NCBI GenBank assembly: GCA_977017575.1
Contig: CDRNVI010000022.1
Span: 92,424 to 156,423 of the forward strand
DNA length: 64,000 nucleotides
Direction: 5' to 3'
From: Paramoeba atlantica
Taxonomy: Eukaryota; Discosea
In this document: piece after piece, positions 1 through 11,600 of the stretch
How the letters are laid out: every line of letters begins with the position of its first letter
How positions within the stretch are numbered: the first letter of the stretch is position 1
Position numbers and translations under genes: made by a program
Notes under the pieces: model-generated
What the model was told of the DNA's origin: nothing
Database searches by the model: none
The model's input: only the letters and a program-made list of their open reading frames with translations

Positions 1-32
1 CAGTCGATCGTGTTCAACAACGCCTCCATCAA

Positions 33-254
33 GTGGAAGACCCCAATGACGTATTTGGGAAAATGATGCTTGAGGAACAGCTCAAGCAAACTCGTATTTC
101 TCGCCGTGCCAACCCTGTTTGCTATAATTGTCGTAAACCAGGTCATATACGTGCTAACTGTCCTCTTTTGACTCAGATTTTTCAGAGGGGGGTGGCGAGT
201 GGCGCTGCGCGTTCCCACCAAATGGTGCGCAGCGAAAGACGGACAATCCACTAG
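33..254 (+). pseudogene. Gag-like zinc-knuckle part of YR retrotransposon copy 1
   Basis: A short reading frame contains one retroviral-type CCHC zinc knuckle (CYNCRKPGHIRANC). It corresponds to the similar knuckle-bearing part of copy 2 near 37990-38040. In this family the gag-like protein is expected to bind element RNA. Only the C-terminal part lies in the window. Confidence 0.75.
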
Positions 255-257
255 GGA

Positions 258-1153
258 TTGTTCCCCACCCCAAAAACTACTCGTGTCATTGGATTGAAGA
301 GATCGTGGAAAAGTTCGCAAAACTCGTTCGTGAGGTGCTCTCCCAAATTTCCCAAAATCAGTGCCCGGAGTGTGCCCAAAACTACTCGTATCCCAATACA
401 GACCAAAATGCATCCTTGCACACGACTGATTCCACTAAGGGTCTTACCTCAAACACGTGTCGCGCACCGCACAGATTCGCAAACAGTCAGAGGACTAAAA
501 CGAGAACACAGTCGCGATGTATCCCACGACCAAGTTCAAAACATTACTCAGGCAATTCTGAGGATAAATCCGGACGATCCGGACTCCGTCCAGCTGACCG
601 AAGCGATTCAGCCGATGTGGGCAAAGTCGACTTGGAACAACAGAACACGCCTATGGAAAAACGTAAACGAATTTTGTCGCGTGAAGCACCGAGAGATGAA
701 TTCAGCAACCGCCATTTTGTATCTCCAGACTCTACGCGTCGCGCCGTCAACTCGCCTCAATTATGCTCGCGCTCTTCACACGGTTTTCACGTTGATGGGG
801 ATGGAATGCAATCCGTTGAAGTTGTTCACAAAAGCGATTCAGGCCCAGGGGGGCACGGAACCACAACGTCAAATGCAACCGATAACACCTCCCATGTTGC
901 AAAAATTGTGCACACGCCTGTCGATAACACAAGCAATGACGGTCCTGCTATGCTGGAAAGCCGCGTCACGCTGGACCGAAACGGCCGAGCTAAGAAGGGA
1001 GCAATTTCTGAGTGTAAATTCGAACGAAATAATAATCTACTGGGGACGTTTCACGAAGACCACTCGTCTAAATCCGTACCGACCGTACATGTACGCGATC
1101 ATCACGGGTCCGGGCACAAACCAAATAGCTCAGTATGTAAGCAGCCTGCGACC
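258..1153 (+). pseudogene. Tyrosine recombinase, upstream part (YR retrotransposon copy 1)
   Basis: The frame reads as the N-terminal and central part of a YR-retrotransposon tyrosine recombinase. It contains a core-binding-like helical region followed by a RWTE segment typical of the first catalytic arginine block. In the family this enzyme joins a circular cDNA to the target. The sequence parallels 38129-38960 of copy 2 throughout. It stops at the insertion site of the ingi-like LINE, and the remainder of the domain lies at 5583-5846. Confidence 0.75.
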
Positions 1154-1194
1154 AGGGCAACGAATCAAAAAGACGAATCAAAAAGACACAACGA

Positions 1195-1540
1195 ATCAAA
1201 AAGACACAACCGTTGCAACGCTTAACGTTACGACGTTAAAACTCGAGGGGGAAGATGAATTCTCTCTTCGAAGATGCACCCGTTTGAACGAGGTGCTTGC
1301 TTTCATGCAGGTAAGGGGGGTTGGTGTCATGTGCCTTCAGGAGACGAGATACAATTTCTCGAAGGAAGGACATGAGGATGGAATCCTCTACAGGCAGGTT
1401 GAAAACCTAGGGGAGAGGTTTCACCTGTATTTGCAGTCGGCCGCCGCACGCGATTCATATAATGGCATGGCCATAGTGAGCCGGCATGCGTTTCGGAAGG
1501 TTTGGATGGTGAGCAACAGGGTGATGGGAGCTGAGTATCC
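1195..1540 (+). CDS. LINE AP-like endonuclease, N-terminal part
   Basis: The frame opens with a LNVTTLK segment and continues to LQETR, the first two conserved blocks of the AP-endonuclease domain that nicks target DNA for target-primed reverse transcription. No ATG is obvious upstream, so the true start is unclear; the frame is open from the LINE boundary. The coding sequence is interrupted at 1540 by a SINE-like insertion and resumes at 1807. The 15-bp duplication on both sides and the matching residues (GAEYP before, GAEYPLEEG after) show that excising the insert plus one duplication restores the frame. Confidence 0.75.
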
Positions 1541-1791
1541 AAATAAAAAAAAATCATCATCCAAATCATTCCGGATTGCTCCGGATGGTCACTGGCAAGC
1601 CAGACCCTTCACAGACAGATTTGGAAGTTCCGAGGCCGACGTCCTCTACCAGTTTCCGCTTGTCCAAGGCGGCACCAACGTGCTGTTGCCAACACGCTGC
1701 GTCGACGAACTGTACGTCAACACGGCTTACCCAAGAGGTGTAAGCCGGGTAAGGGAGCTGGTTCCCTGAGGAAAGGGAGCTGGTTCCCTGA
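1541..1791 (-). mobile_element. SINE-like element, 251-bp copy
   Basis: It is bounded by a perfect 15-bp duplication, GGGAGCTGAGTATCC (1526-1540 and 1792-1806). Most of it (about 1550-1770) is nearly identical to 20790-21010, which lies inside an unrelated LINE with its own duplication. The constant end is the left, A-rich end and the variable end is the right one. The element therefore probably reads on the minus strand and ends in a T-rich tail. The right end carries a doubled GGGAGCTGGTTCCCTGAGG block. No coding potential was recognised and no convincing tRNA-type A/B boxes were seen. It could also be the 5'-truncated end of an unseen LINE. Confidence 0.7.
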
Positions 1792-1806
1792 GGGAGCTGA
1801 GTATCC

Positions 1807-4800
1807 CCTGGAGGAGGGGACCGGCACTTTATTCAATGTCTATGCCCCAATACGGGACTCCTCAGAAGCCGTTCATGCGGCATTTCTGGGTGACTTGGAC
1901 AAGGCGTGTCGTGAGGTCAAGGCTGAACGGAAACGAAGACCTTTATTGGTCATGGGGGATTTCAATGCACCGATAACGCTCGTGACAAATCCGAGCATGG
2001 ATCCCCCAGCGGTCTCTCAGCTGAAAGGCCTCTTGTGCTCCATTGGCTGTAAGTCAGCACACACCCTCTGCCCGAGCAAGAGGAAATGGACATGCGAGTT
2101 GCCGGGCAGGAGGGCGGAGACAAAGGACCGTCGCAACGTAGGAGCAGAGAAGGTGGGGCAGAAGGGGGAAGAAGGAAAGGTGGAAATGGGAAGGAAAGGA
2201 TCAGAGCCAGAGGGGACGGATAACAACGGTATGGTGAAGAGGGGAAGGGAAGGAGAGGAAAATGGGGACAAGGCCTGCGAGTGCATGCACGTAAAAGGGG
2301 AGGTCGGCAACAAGGGAGGTAGCAAAAGGCGTGGGGACAACAAGGTGCGGAGACAGCTTGACCACATCATGGTCAGTGAGCGCTTTGCCTCCAGCATTAG
2401 GAGGCACAAAGTACTCAAGGCGCCAGTGCCTACAGTACACTGCGTCGTTATGGCGGATGTGAAAATCAAGTGGCGTTCTAAAGGTACAGGGGGGCAAAGC
2501 AAGGTACCCTGGCCAAGACTTGGAGATGAAGAGAAGAAGGCATCCTTCCAGCAAGCAGTGTGGGAAATGGCGAAGAAAGAGGAAGAGATCACATGGGAAC
2601 ACTTATCGGAAAATATGGTACATACAGCGAAAAGACTCTCAAAAAAGGACCGAACCCCAAAAACGACCAACGCGCCTACAGGGACAGAAAACACACCACC
2701 GGGTACAGAAACACCGCGCATCTCAGGGTTTCGCGACTTATTTCTTCAGAGTCGAAAACCGGACCACTTCAAGGAAGTGCTAAAAGAGCACGGAGAAGAA
2801 ATTGAGGCGCAGATTGGGCAGGAATGCGCCGAAATTGAAGCAGGTCTGCGGCGAAACCGTTCTAATCCGTGGCGTACTCTACGTAGAATTTGCGGTTTGT
2901 ACAGGGAGACTCTTTGCATCGAGACCTCGTCGACAAGGGAAACTCTTAACATTGTTAAAGATTTCTTTGCTCGTATGGGGTCCGATGATCGCGGAGATAA
3001 AGATATAAAATTTGACAAAGTAGTCAGCCCGAAAGTACCAATCAACGATGAAAGTTTCACTGCAGAAGAGCTCGAGGACGGCATCAGTAGACTAGCGCGC
3101 AACAAGGCACCTGGAATAGACCAAATTCCGGCGGAGGCACTCAGAATGATCACAGAGCATGCTGAACTGAGAAAATCCTTATTACATATTATAAACGAGG
3201 TTCATCGAACAGGGGTTTCGCCTGCGTCCTGGAAAATTGTCCTTCAGGTGCCTATTCCAAAAAAAGGCGACCTGACACAAATAGCGAATTGGCGGCCAAT
3301 CTGTCTCGTGAACAGTGCGGTTAAATTGATGAATGCAATGATCCTGAAAAGAATCAGACCATCCATCGAGCCGCTCCTTCGCGACAGTCAATTTGGTTTT
3401 CGGCCAGAAAGGTCCACGGCAGGGGCGCAAATCATTTTGAATGATGCAAGAGTTCGTGCGACCAGGGGCAAGAAAGGCATTGCAGTGGCATTCATGGACT
3501 TCGCAAAAGCATTTCCCTCGGTATCGTTTCATGCTATCCGTGCTGCATTGAATGCCTTTCATGTCGGACCCGCGCTTACTAGGATGGTAATGTCCTTGTA
3601 CTCGAATTTAAAAGGAATAGTCCGCACACCATACGGAAATACGGATTCTTTTCCCATTGAAACAGGAATTCTTCAAGGGGACGTGCTTGCTCCTTATCTC
3701 TTTGTGCTTGTAATCGATAGGATTCTCAACAAAGCACTCGATAACAAGCCGCTCGGGATTCTTCTAAGGAGCAGCGGGACGAAAAGCAGGGGAATTCAAG
3801 AATTTAGACTAAAGGACATCGACTACGCAGACGACATAGCACTTTTAGCTTCCACGAAACATGAAATATCGCAAATGATCGAAGCTACGGCAAATGAGGC
3901 AAAACCAGCTAATCTGAGGATTGCCGTGGGGAAAACCAAGACTGCGTGGATGGCCTTTGGGAAAGTTCCGGGGGGGACGCGAGAACTTCGAGCAGGATCG
4001 CTTGGCAAGATTCCTCTTGTGGATTCCTACCGGCATCTTGGTCATCTTCAAGATGCTACAGCATCATCCCCCATCAAGGACAGGCTAAGGCTCACATGGG
4101 CAGCATTTCGTAAACTCAGTGGAATTTGGGCTTCTCCTCTGAGTGCTGCCACGAAAATACGCCTGTTTGACTGCTTGGTCTACCCTATTTTAACGTTTGG
4201 TGCAGCCTCTCTTTCTCTTTCTAACAAAATGCTTCGAAAAACGGAGGTTGAGGTAAATATGATGAGGAGATTCGCTTGTAACTCAGCAAAGCTTGACGAT
4301 TTCGGACATTGCTACCCATTAGAGTCCTTGTATTGTGGTACGCCTCGATTTTCGACCGTGCATCGTGTTGCCCGTGCGAAAATCGTTGGCCACATGCTCA
4401 GGCACTCCTCTACGTTTCGCGAGCTCGTTCAATGGAATAGCACGGAAAAAACAAGAAATATTTCTCCTAGCGAAGCAAGTTTTAATGATCTAGGGGTCAC
4501 TCTGGAGCAGGCGCTTGTTTACTCGCAGGATCGGCTACACTGGCAAAAGCTATGCGATGAGCTCAGGCAGAAACTTGAACCACTTCCGATGTATGAGGTA
4601 TTAAGGTCTCCAAGGTGGAAAACTAAACACACTCAAGCGGTCAAAAGCAAAAGCTCTTATGAGCTACAATTTGTGGAGGAAGGCTCGGATCCGTTCCCCA
4701 TGAGTGAGGGTGAGGTTCATATGTATATTGATGGCTCTGTTCGGCAGTTGCGGGGGTCCAAGGAACAAAGATCCGGTGCGGGAATAGTTCTGAGAATGAG

Positions 4801-5530
4801 TGGAACAGAAGACAAATACTATTCCATAGCATTGGATGCTGGCTCAGCTGAGAGAGCTGAGGTTGAATCGCTGAGGGAAGCGCTGGAAAGGATACCTAAT
4901 GAGGCTCAAACAGTTGTCATACACACCGATTCGTTCTATGTATGGAATTTCTTCCATCATACTCGTCTGCGACGGCGAATCATTGGGTATAACAATCTAC
5001 CGAATGGGGGTATCCTTGAGAAATTGGATCGGGAAATTCGAACGCTCCAATCGATGGATAAAAGGTGTTACGTGTGCAAAGTGAAATCCCACAACGGGAA
5101 CATTTACAATGAGAAGGCAGACACCTTGGCGCTTGCAGGGTCGAGAAAAATAGTCCCAGACTCAGAAATAAAGAGGAGAAAGACTGCGACAAGTGCCTCA
5201 GAAGCTCAAAGGGTTAGCTCAGAAACCGTCCAAACCATGAATCGTCCTCGGAAACACTGTGGCCAAATACCTAAGCCATTAGGGAAAAGACGGGATTACT
5301 TCAAGATTGCAGAAGGTGATCCTCTCTCCAAAAAGGGTACCTCGCCACCTGTAGAGACTGGAGTGGATTCTCCTGAAAAGAAAGAGTGTTTGCCTGAGGA
5401 ATGTGATGCCAAAAATACAAAGTTGCATGAAAGACGTACCACGCCCGGTTCAGCGGACAAGGAGCATGAAAGGGCGAATTCACCTGAGAGAAAGACGTCG
5501 AAGCGACGACAAAAACGGATGTGTTCTTAA
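1807..5530 (+). CDS. LINE polyprotein: endonuclease remainder, reverse transcriptase, RNase H
   Basis: The frame continues the endonuclease with NVYAP (about 1835) and GDFN (about 1955), then LDHIMVS (about 2357), the catalytic His block. Between the last two lies an unusual Lys/Glu/Gly-rich stretch (about 2095-2340) that looks like an expanded low-complexity loop. The reverse transcriptase has NKAPGIDQIP (about 3105), FGFRPERST (about 3395), FMDFAKAF (about 3490), GILQGD (about 3667) and the catalytic YADD (about 3824). The RNase H has YIDGS (about 4723), an AERAEVE block, HTDS (about 4922) and KADTLAL (about 5113). The C-terminus is basic and lacks a clear CCHC finger. The frame is intact from 1807 to the stop, so the copy is young apart from the SINE-like insertion. 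Confidence 0.88.
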
Positions 5531-5550
5531 CCGATGCAAATCGGTCTTAT

Positions 5551-5570
5551 AGGATAGGATAGGATAGGAT
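5551..5570 (+). repeat. (AGGAT)n 3' tail of the ingi-like LINE
   Basis: About four to five AGGAT units directly precede the right target-site duplication. A short tandem repeat instead of poly(A) is known for I, CR1 and R4-type LINEs, but ingi/L1Tc elements are usually described with poly(A). Confidence 0.85.
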
Positions 5571-5582
5571 AGGGCAACGAAT

Positions 5583-5846
5583 GAGCACCGCGACAGTTCA
5601 GGAGATGGATCTCCATATTCGAGACGTCCTAGGCGACGGATATGGCACGCACTCAATCAAGAGAGGAGCCATCACCTTTCTATTTCAGGAAATAGTAGAA
5701 GGCCACCTCAACTTATCGGAAGTAATGAATCTCTCAAAGCACTTGAACGTAGAAAGTCTACTGCGGTACAACGCCAACCAAATAACTACGGCAAGAGCGT
5801 TAGGGACTCAGAAGGTGTCAGTACTTCTCCCCGGTGCATCGATAAT
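5583..5846 (+). pseudogene. Tyrosine recombinase, downstream part (YR retrotransposon copy 1)
   Basis: This is the C-terminal catalytic region, with a GTHSIKRGA block (the His-x-x-Arg type motif) and a later LLRYN segment where the nucleophilic tyrosine is expected. It is the continuation of the recombinase region that ends at the ingi-like LINE. The next coding part follows with a short overlap. Confidence 0.75.
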
Positions 5847-7439
5847 GTGATGGTTCAGGAGTTTTACGAACAGGTTCCTTTCCTTAAATCGTATTCAATT
5901 TTATGTCCAAGGCGCAGTTCCAAATTAGCTAAAACCGACGACTACCATATCCCCTTGCATGCAAAGGATAATATTCCGACGTTGAATGTTCAAAAATTAC
6001 GGAAGTGGCTAACGGAACAACAGAATGATAGGCTAACGTACGTTCTTGATGAACTCACCAAGTTGCCCGAGAAAGCTGAGTCCGCTCCTTGCATTAAACC
6101 GGCATTGGCTCCAGGAGACATTCCAGCATTGATTCGGTCTAAAGTCATATCGAAGGTATCTACCGAAGAAGCCAAACGACGCCCGACCATGCAATATATG
6201 GTTCCGTTCACTGTCCTTGAAAAAGACGACGCGGGCAAAGACAGAAGACGTTTTATTTCATGGACACGATCAGACAATTTACGCCTAAAGGACTACGAAC
6301 CAGCTGTTCCTCTCCTACACCCTTCTCGTTATTTATACGCAGTAAATGCTGAGGTGGGGGTAAAACGTGATCTAATGTGTGGTTTTTACCAGGTTGGCTT
6401 ACCCTTACGATCCCGAGCAAAGTTTCGGTTTCGTGCAGAAGATGGGCAATTATACGAAATGAATGTTTTACCCATGGGCCACAGATGTGCGCCTGAAATT
6501 ATGCATTGCATGACAGCAGCGTTGGCAGGAAATAAAGATTATTGCTCAAAATCCCACTCGTATCAACACGGTTCTACTGATATCTATATAGATGGAGTTC
6601 GTTTTTCCGGATCTAGAAAACATGCAGACGAGTATGTTTATTTTATTGACTCGCGTGCGCGAGTGGCAGGAGCTCGATTTAAAGATCAGGACGTTCCTCC
6701 GACGAAACAATACGTGTTCAACGGAGTGAAATTTGATCACGCATCAAGCCGGGTCTGCTTGGGACCGAAGGTTGTGAGCAAATTGAAACGGGATACTTTT
6801 TCGAGACTCACTTTCTTAGAGCTGGAGGCGGCGGTGGGGCGTCTACTGTACTGCTCTTCGATACTTGGTGTGGTAATCCCGCAATATCACTTTGCGATAA
6901 AAATAGTACAACGACGTATTAATTACTTGAACCGACATCCTTTTGCAAAGGACAAAATCGTGGATCTTCCCATGAAAACTCGTGTGATCTTAGCTCAATG
7001 GCGTGACGACTTGATTAAAAACGTGCCGATAAGAGCACCCCCTCACCCCGCCACTGCACCTCCGCGTCATAAACTCTTTACAGACGCCTCCTCAAAAGGA
7101 TGGGGAGCAATTCTGTACATGGATAGCGGAGAGGTTAAGATTTTGGGCGCACCTTGGCCAGCAGAATGGACCTACGAAGTTAACAAATCAGAAGCGGCGG
7201 CGGTGCGATTCGCCCTCGAAGAATTCCAAAAATATTTCGAGCAAGGGACTTGCGTTCAGCTTTGGATTGATAATACGTCTTGTCGAGCAGCGTTGAATCG
7301 GAAAATATGCAAGTCTGATGGCATAGCGAAAGAATTGAAAAGCATTTTACAGAGTTTAAAGAATAAAGGAATATGTATTCAAGCTCATTATATTTCTACG
7401 AAACTAAATCCAGCGGACCCAATAAGCAGAATTTTTTAG
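5847..7439 (+). pseudogene. RT-RNase H part of YR retrotransposon copy 1
   Basis: The frame resembles DIRS/VIPER-type reverse transcriptase: a GFYQV block, VLPMGHRCAP and an IYIDGVRFSG catalytic region. It is followed by an RNase H with FTDASSKGWG, WIDN and a terminal NPADPISR. The homologous frame of copy 2 lies at 39214-41983. In this family the protein copies the element RNA into the cDNA circle used by the recombinase. Confidence 0.85.
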
Positions 7440-7445
7440 AGATTA

Positions 7446-7453
7446 AACACACA

Positions 7454-7488
<35 letters not shown>

Positions 7489-7491
7489 AAA
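7446..7491. repeat. (AC)n-(A)n microsatellite
   Basis: About eleven AC repeats are followed by about 25 A, immediately after the RT-RNase H frame of YR copy 1. It may mark the tail of an old retroposed fragment or simply be a slippage tract. Confidence 0.9.
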
Positions 7492-7638
7492 ATATGTATT
7501 TAGTGAATGATCAAATGTAGGTTTATCAAGCTTCCGTTCGCAGCTTGGCCAGCTTCGCAATGGAATTTTGTATGTGGAACGTGCAGCGATTTAATATACG
7601 AGAGACAGGATGTTGTGAGGAGACGAGCGATCGGGGTG

Positions 7639-8109
7639 GTGGCTGCGTGCCAGGGGGCAAAGCCCCTTCACTACGTATTATATTTTTATATTATGCTTTT
7701 GAAATAGTTTGCGCGCTATATACATCCGGATAGTTGCATCAATAATACGAATATTCTTTAGCTAGTAAATATAGGCAGTGGATGAGATTCAGGATATCAG
7801 CGATATATTTCTTTAGCTCTTACAACAATGTTTTCTTACAAGTTGTTTTTAATGTATGTGGAAGACTCTCGTCGTTGATTTCTGATAGTTTACGAGAGGA
7901 AATTTAGACGAGAACAAATACGAATTTGAAAAGACTCCTTTTTCTCGAATGGCCCTACGAGGCACATAATCTCTGATTATGAATTCTATTATATCTTTTA
8001 ATATGATTTAAATTATAACTTTATGTAGATTGTGTATAGTTTTATAGCTTACATTCTCTTACAAGTTATTTTTATTAGTGTGCGATGCCCTCCCACCAGC
8101 CCCCAACCA
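7639..8109 (+). repeat. 471-bp direct repeat unit, first copy (3' repeat region of YR retrotransposon copy 1)
   Basis: Bases 7639-7882 recur after 471 bp, at 8110-8220 and, beyond the LINE-C1 insertion, at 12275-12397. Between them (7883-8109) is a segment whose start (TAGTTTACGAGAGGAAA) and GGCCCTACGAGGCAC block are the reverse complement of the 3' end of element X (29315-29761). A repeat, spacer, repeat layout at the 3' end fits the split direct repeats (B1-A2-B2) known for Ngaro/VIPER-type YR elements. A GGGGGCAAAGCCCC hairpin lies near 7652. Confidence 0.7.
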
Positions 8110-8230
8110 GTGGCTGCGTGCCAGGGGGCAAAGCCCCTTCACTACGTATTATATTTTTATATTATGCTTTTGAAATAGTTTGCGCGCTATATACATCCGG
8201 ATAGTTGCATCAATAATACGAATATTCTTT
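8110..8230 (+). repeat. Second copy of the 471-bp repeat, left part
   Basis: It is almost identical to 7639-7759. It breaks off at AATATTCTTT, the duplicated target of LINE-C1, and resumes at 12265. Confidence 0.85.
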
Positions 8231-8660
8231 TTTTTTGAACAGCACTGCCTCAGGTATATCAATTCTCCTAGGCTGATGTTGCCATTTGTTCAACCGAATT
8301 TCTTGTATCTCTACACGGTTTACTTACTAATGCTTTCTTGAAATACAATCACAAGTGTCTCTTTCGAAGATTGAAGATGGGGTATTCCAATACAAAAAGT
8401 GGTCTTAATTTCCACCAACTCCTCAATAATCTAACGCAAATTGAAGGTATTTTTTTTTTTTATTCTATTAGAATTTCCCTGAGTTGGTGATCTCAGGCTA
8501 CTATTGAAAAGGGAATGTTATGGTCTTTCGGTTTTATATAACAATATCTTCATATAGTCGAACGTGTACGAGCTGCCGTCATATGTTAAGAATTTGGGTT
8601 TTCTCAAATACCCGTAAATTTAGATTACAAATTTTACTTTAAAGAGACTTTAAATATATC

Positions 8661-11600
8661 TTATAGGCGCAATTCACTCATCCACTTCTCTGCTGGAATG
8701 TAGTCTCGGAGCTGCGACACTACCGTGTACGCTGACATTTTTTCGATTTCGAGCTGGAAAGCATTGCGCACGCTTTCATATTTAAGTTTCGCTCTTTGTG
8801 AGAGAGCCTTCAGCAAAGCCTTAGTATCGTCATGTAGAAGGCCGCAATCTGTTGCAGCCAGACACTTAAACGAATCGCTATCGACACCCTTCTCAGTAAC
8901 GTATTTCTTATATTTTCTGTCGGAGACCTGCTGCATAAGGGCAGAGCTGGTGTGTTTTGCGTAGCTTGAGCAGCACGTATGTACTATTGTGAAGTCGTAG
9001 AGTACCTCACCCATGTGAGGCCACATGATGGCCAGATCTGGACCTGAACGAATACGGCGTGCTTTGCAAGGATGTTGCGCGGCGACATCTGCTGAGATAG
9101 TGCACTTACATTTAGTGCAATGATACGAGGAGTAGATGCGGGGTTCGATCACGCTAGGAAGGCCTGCTTTTGAGCACAACTCTGAGAGATACCGGACGAT
9201 ATGTGAATGTTTGCGTGTGGAGTTCATCCCGGAGCATCGGGAGCATCCAGCAACGTGGGGAATAATGGTGGAGGGTGATTCTTGATTAGAACAGCCGGGG
9301 CATGTTACTTTGGCCGGTGCCTTAGGCAAGCCAATTCCTAAGCGCATCATGAGCGTATATCGGAATAGGTATGGGTTAACGTAGTTGCTGGTGTTTTCGA
9401 GGTGGATATTAGCCTCTTTAGTGCGTTTTATGATGTTCGCTGCGGTGGAGTCTTTCTGTATTTCTGTCAATTGTTTTTCGTGAGCTTGACTCATGATCTT
9501 CTTAAGCGATTTGCGGGCCTTTTCTGCGCGGCTCTGAATTTTAGCTTTGCTCTTGTCATTGCCTTGCGAATCTACCGGAGCTTTATTGGGTTCCAAGTGC
9601 TCTTCAATAGATTCTCGGGCTGCTGCGAAGTAGTGCTGCTGTTTCAGAGTGCAAGAAGTCAGTCCTAATCCACCTAATTTTTGCGGGAGAGCTGCGAGCT
9701 TAAGTGCCTGGGCGTCCGCGCCGCACCATTTCTGCAAGACTTCGTGTACGTGGCTTTCAAAAGAATGTGCCAGACGCCGAGTGGCCTCCGGGCGGTGAAC
9801 TCTCAGATGATAGTCTTGACGTGGAATTGTACATCGGCGAAGAATCGCGAGAGAAAGGTTACTGGGGCCCATGAGAAGTAAACGGCGGAAAAGGCATTTA
9901 TGCTTACTGAGTTTGCGCAGGAGAAGATCCTCTACCACATTATCTTTCCCGATATAGGCTCCCAGAATCTTGATCGAATCAGTGCAAAGCTTGACGCCTA
10001 GATTATGCAAAGAGAACGGTTCGTATGTGGTATTTTTCTGGAAAAATTCGCATTTCTGAAAGTTGACGCGTAGATTGAGCTCGCCTGTGATTTCACGTAA
10101 GTGCAGGAACGCAGCTTCGAGTGACGGTACGTTTGTAGAGCTGAGAGTCACATCGTCTTGATATGCTCGTATTTTGACGTCGGGGTATAAGCTTGCGATC
10201 TCGCGAATGGGACCGTGTAAAAGTGCACAGAAGTACATGGAGGATAATGATGAGCCTTGTCGAATTCCTGACGAACTTTCGATGGTCGCGAAAAGAGCGT
10301 TGTGTGCGAAAAACAAAAGTTCGGATGAGAGGCCGTATTCAAGGTAAAACAGTCGCATAAAAGGTTTGAACACAGGATTCTCTAGTAGTGCTTGTGTTAT
10401 GGCGTCGCGTCGTGGAGTGTTGTATGCGTTCGTGAAATCTACCGTAATCAATGCGCATCCATCCTCGTATTCTTGTAGTAGCTCATGCACTATTGATTCA
10501 CATGCGCTCTTGTGGAGAACACCCCGCTGCATAGGCGAAAAGTATTTTCGTAGTGCACATTCATGTCGCTCGAGTAAAATGGATCCGCAGATTTTTAGGA
10601 TCGTCTCCCCCATGGCGACTGGCCGTATACCGTTTTGTGGCTTCGGAAGAGCAATAATTCGGCAACGAGTGAGACGCTTCCGCACGCTTACAGGCACGTC
10701 GCCATTGATAACGTCGCGAATCATATGGCATAATGAAAGGCATGCTTCTTCATCTTCAACAAGCAAACGCATCATGCTCTCACTAAGCCCGCTTGGTCCC
10801 GGAGATGCCCCTCGCGCAAGTTTTTCGACTGCAAGGCGGAGTTCTGATTTATCTACAACGCCGATCCGTGGAAAGTCAGCTTCCGGAATTTCAATACTAG
10901 GCCCCTCGGGATGCAAATCGCGAAGTTTCTGTAATTTTTCATGCGCTGTAAGATTGGAGACCTTGTAAACGTTGTCGAGAATTCGAGTGGCTTTCCCGAT
11001 GTTTCCAGCTCGAGCGGTCGTTAAAGCATTCTTGATCGAGCGACGGTCGACGCCAAGTTCTTCCCTTTGTTCTATGCTGAGTGTTTCGTTTTCCGATGGA
11101 TCCGCTTGTTTGTTTATGTGTCCGACTCGTTGATTTTGCCGAGAAAGTTGACGAATAGTAGCGAGCGAGTCTCTTGGTGCGTTCAAAAATTTATGCCAGA
11201 TAGCTGTTTTCTCAGAGTCAAGTTCTACCGATGGATACCCACGAAGTATGGCTCGGAAGATGGCGACTACATGGATTGAAAAAGATGAATCAATGGGTAC
11301 CATCGTGGGCAGCGGCTCGAGATCACTTTGACCATTTTCATCGCTAGACACGTTGTCGGCGTGTTCTTCTAAATTCCGCGTAATTGTTTCGACTTTGATC
11401 AGTTTCGTGGCTCGTATCGAACAGATTCTGATCCTGTTTGTGTGTGGAAGATAAAGAAAGCCACTGGGACCTTTGCTGCCTTGAGCTGGATTGTAAGAGA
11501 TTTTGACTTTGACCATTCCTTTTCGTGAGGTCCTACCTACGACGATGCCTTTCGACGTGTAATTTACCGTGTCTTGTCGGAAGCCCCACTCGATAACACA

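Larger units (their letters stand above)
1166..5570 (+). mobile_element. Ingi/L1Tc-like LINE (APE endonuclease, RT, RNase H) inserted in the recombinase gene
   Basis: A non-LTR retrotransposon is flanked by a perfect 12-bp target-site duplication, AGGGCAACGAAT, at 1154-1165 and 5571-5582. Twelve-base duplications are, from memory, typical of trypanosomatid ingi/L1Tc elements. Its parts in order are AP-like endonuclease, reverse transcriptase, RNase H and a basic tail. The 5' end starts with a short tandem repeat built on GAATCAAAAAGACAC (about 1162-1200), which continues out of the duplication. The 3' end is not poly(A) but a run of GGATA units. A 251-bp SINE-like element lies inside the endonuclease region. 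Confidence 0.88.
1..8109 (+). mobile_element. Fossil tyrosine-recombinase (VIPER/DIRS-like) retrotransposon, copy 1, 5' end outside window
   Basis: The parts run in the order gag-like zinc knuckle (33-254), tyrosine recombinase (258-1153 and 5583-5846) and reverse transcriptase-RNase H (5847-7439). From memory, this gag, YR, RT-RH order is that of trypanosomatid VIPER rather than classic DIRS-1, where the recombinase is downstream. The recombinase region is split by the ingi-like LINE at 1166-5570, and the 3' repeat region (7639 onward) is split by LINE-C1. The element is broken, by at least these two insertions, and its left end lies outside the window. The long readable RT region suggests a fairly young fossil. 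Confidence 0.8.

Noticed and set aside
2017-2721. Long antisense frame opposite the endonuclease loop of the ingi-like LINE
   Set aside because: It is the mirror of a Lys/Glu/Gly-rich coding stretch and shows only low-complexity Ser/Pro/Phe residues.
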